A stretch of 7,650 nt of DNA from Syntrophomonadaceae bacterium (GTDB lineage: Bacteria; Bacillota_D; Dethiobacteria; DTU022; PWGO01): NCBI GenBank assembly GCA_003554535.1, contig PWGT01000176.1, forward strand, positions 1 to 7,650. Direction: 5' to 3'. Both the position numbers and the translations under genes were made by a program. Positions 6,324-7,650 of this stretch are shown in pieces. Each line of letters opens with the position of its first letter. The stretch's first letter is position 1. Under the pieces are notes generated by a model. It searched no databases. It saw nothing but the letters and a program-made list of their open reading frames with translations, and was not told the origin of the DNA.

Positions 6324-6464
6324 GGACTTGCTTCCAGGAGTAATATCTTTAACACATGGTGGGATAATTCTAATGTAAACTTATTAACGGATGACGAGGC
6401 TCTCGACCCGATTTCAGACTTTCTTCCGGCTCGCTCCCTCTTGGCAAGAGTAATTAAAACATAA
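6324..6464 (+). other. Open stretch with GC-rich patch, possible pseudogene remnant
   Basis: The frame of the preceding fragment stays open for 46 codons beyond its TGA at 6321, up to TAA at 6462. The last part reads NLLTDDEALDPISDFLP followed by ARSLLARVIKT. It has no start codon of its own. The DNA from about 6389 to 6450 is noticeably richer in GC than its surroundings and ends in the 13-nt palindrome CTCTTGGCAAGAG (6438-6450). It may be the tail of a lost gene or the end of a mobile element, but no transposase motif or flanking repeat is visible. Confidence 0.2.
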
Positions 6465-6518
6465 AGAGCAGAATAATCAGACAAATGACAGCTTTTAATT
6501 CACCAGCGTGTTCTTTTT

Positions 6519-6544
6519 TGGAGGTATAAACTGGAGGTATAAAA
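6519..6544 (+). repeat. Tandem duplication of a 13-bp ribosome-binding-site unit
   Basis: TGGAGGTATAAAC (6519-6531) is followed directly by TGGAGGTATAAAA (6532-6544), differing at the last base only. Each copy holds a strong GGAGG. The second copy (6533-6537) has 7-nt spacing to TTG at 6545, the original start of the decayed DUF4445 gene. The duplication may be slippage in a gene already free of selection. Confidence 0.75.
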
Positions 6545-7398
6545 TTGAAGGATCAAGCATGTAGAGTTTCTTTTTTTTTAAGAAGGTTTTTCTGTACCTG
6601 TTAGCCAAGGAACCAGTCTTTTAGAAGCTACAGAAAAGGCCGGGTTGTTTATTGAAGCTCCCTGTAATGGAAATGGTACCTGTGGGAAATGCAAGGTAAA
6701 GGCAAAGGGTTCTTTGAATAATATAAGTAAGAGCGAACAAGAAAAGCTGAGGGTTATAGATGATTCCAGTATCAGGTTGGCCTGCCAGGCACAGGTTTTT
6801 GGTAAGGTTGAAGTTAAAATTTTAGATAAGAACAAGAGCTTTACCAGTATTGTGGAGGGAGAAAGTAAAGATTACAAGATAAATCTTCCAACCAGTAAAA
6901 GAATGATTACTTTTTCAGAGAAAGAAAAAATTACAAGCCTTTCTGTAATAAGTTGCTGGTGGATAACAATATAAATATTTCTCGAGAACTTGTACCGTAC
7001 TTTTATGAAAAGACGGAAATTAAGAGTAATGACAGTATAGAGATTATAACACGTAATGAGTCTTTGCTTGATGGTGCTAAAGCACTACAATCAAAAGTGG
7101 TGGATGCCACTTAATTGATAGGCTTTGTGAACACCAGGAAGTAAAAAGTGGCGATATCTATGATATGGTGGTGGTTGTGGAACTGCTTAGAATAGGAGTG
7201 ATTCATTCCAATGGAAGGTTTTCAAATCAATGTGAAGGTCTTCCTGAAAATATTGCTGCAAATCTTATTAACTCACGCGGTAACAGCAGGTTCCAGCTTT
7301 CGAAAAATGGCAAGGTGACTCTTACTCAAAAAGATGTCAGGGAGGTGCAGCTGGCCAAAGGAGCGTTATCTGCGGGAATTACACTTTTGTTAAAGTAA
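6545..7398 (+). pseudogene. Decayed DUF4445/RamA-like corrinoid-protein activator (2Fe-2S ferredoxin plus ASKHA domain)
   Basis: Intact members are about 600-650 residues. They have an N-terminal 2Fe-2S ferredoxin domain and an ASKHA ATPase domain that reductively activates corrinoid proteins in methyltransferase systems. Here translation starts at TTG 6545 (LKDQACRVSFF) and breaks at a nine-T run (6571-6579), where the frame shifts and a TAA (6579-6581) appears. The next frame keeps EGFSVPVSQGTSLLEATEKA, then the cluster motif CNGNGTCGKC (C-x5-C-x2-C) and a later cysteine in RLACQAQV, and stops at 6974. A third frame (6950-7114) carries LLVDNNINISRELVPYFYEK and DGAKALQSKVVDAT. A fourth (7108-7398) carries LIDRLCEHQEVKSGDIYDMV, joined to ELLRIGVIHSNGRF and the C-terminal VTLTQKDVREVQLAKGA. 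The ATP-binding loops are absent. At least two internal deletions and three frame changes make this non-functional, unless a ferredoxin-like piece is still made. Confidence 0.85.
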
Positions 7399-7495
7399 CT
7401 GGATGAGAACATTAATATTATAGAATTATCCATGCATTCTGATTTTCAGTAATATTTTGTTATCATTTATTTTTTCCAACATAAAACAAATTACT
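7399..7495. other. AT-rich spacer without recognisable features
   Basis: This stretch after the DUF4445 remnant is AT-rich and shows no ribosome binding site, RNA gene or convincing terminator. Confidence 0.4.
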
Positions 7496-7594
7496 ATGGA
7501 GCTGGGTTCTCCGGAACACCTGGAAAAGTGTATCGCTTTGACGGGGGAAGTAGCTGAAGAAGTAGCCCTGATAGTTAACAGGGAACTTATTTAA
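7496..7594 (+). CDS. Short unidentified ORF, possible C-terminal remnant (32 residues)
   Basis: From ATG 7496 the frame reads MELGSPEHLEKCIALTGEV, then AEEVALIVNRELI and a stop. It looks like the C-terminal helices of a larger protein, because the frame is also open upstream for about 70 nt in AT-rich sequence of poor coding character. There is no ribosome binding site. The position behind the corrinoid-activator remnant suggests it was part of the same lost cluster, but I do not recognise the family. A short GCAAT/ATTGC stem with a T-rich loop follows at 7604-7619 and is too weak to call a terminator. Confidence 0.3.
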   Translation: MELGSPEHLEKCIALTGEVAEEVALIVNRELI

Positions 7595-7650
7595 GAGCGC
7601 TGATGCAATTTTTTGATTGCTGTTAAGTTATTCAATTATTGTGCAAGATA

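Noticed and set aside
6239..6484. Minus-strand open frame in the decayed region
   Set aside because: Low-complexity translation without recognisable motifs; overlaps the protein-like plus-strand fragment.
6578..6835. Minus-strand open frame opposite the ferredoxin motif
   Set aside because: The plus strand carries a clear 2Fe-2S cysteine motif, so this is an antisense shadow.
1..7650. CRISPR arrays, tRNA or rRNA genes, insertion-sequence ends
   Set aside because: No regularly spaced repeats, cloverleaf sequences or paired terminal repeats with target duplications were seen.

Overview
The window looks like chromosome from an anaerobic Clostridia-type Firmicute. The evidence is a double-cubane-cluster reductase with its radical-type ATPase activator, a RamA-like (DUF4445) corrinoid-activator remnant, strong GGAGG-type ribosome binding sites, a lipoprotein signal peptide, and GTG/TTG starts. 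No species can be named from the sequence alone.

Region 1 (1-1202) is relatively GC-rich. It holds the C-terminal part of a YjiM/DCCP-type double-cubane protein (entering from the left edge) and the complete ASKHA ATPase that reduces it. The two genes overlap by 41 bp. Together they form an ATP-driven low-potential electron-transfer pair.

Region 2 (about 1203-5762) is more AT-rich. After an AT-rich intergenic stretch with palindromes and repeats comes a tight four-gene operon: a small cytoplasmic PHP-domain phosphoesterase, a lipoprotein solute-binding protein, a fused two-domain ABC permease and an ABC ATPase. The last three form a complete importer of the ferric/2-aminoethylphosphonate/polyamine-like class. 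The binding protein does not show the tyrosine pair of ferric-ion binders, and a phosphoesterase leads the operon. I therefore infer that the substrate may be a phosphorylated organic compound, which remains untested. A 12-bp perfect hairpin sits exactly at the binding-protein/permease junction and probably sets their expression ratio.

Region 3 (5763-7650) contains no intact gene that I can recognise. It is a decayed zone with a short unidentified ORF, a frameshifted fragment, a small GC-rich patch, and a heavily eroded gene for a DUF4445/RamA-like protein. That gene keeps its 2Fe-2S ferredoxin motif and C-terminal tail but has lost the nucleotide-binding core through several frameshifts and internal deletions. 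A last short open stretch may be the tail of another lost gene. The main biological interest lies in the PHP-plus-importer operon, its junction hairpin and upstream operator candidates, and the wreck of a corrinoid-dependent pathway beside it.
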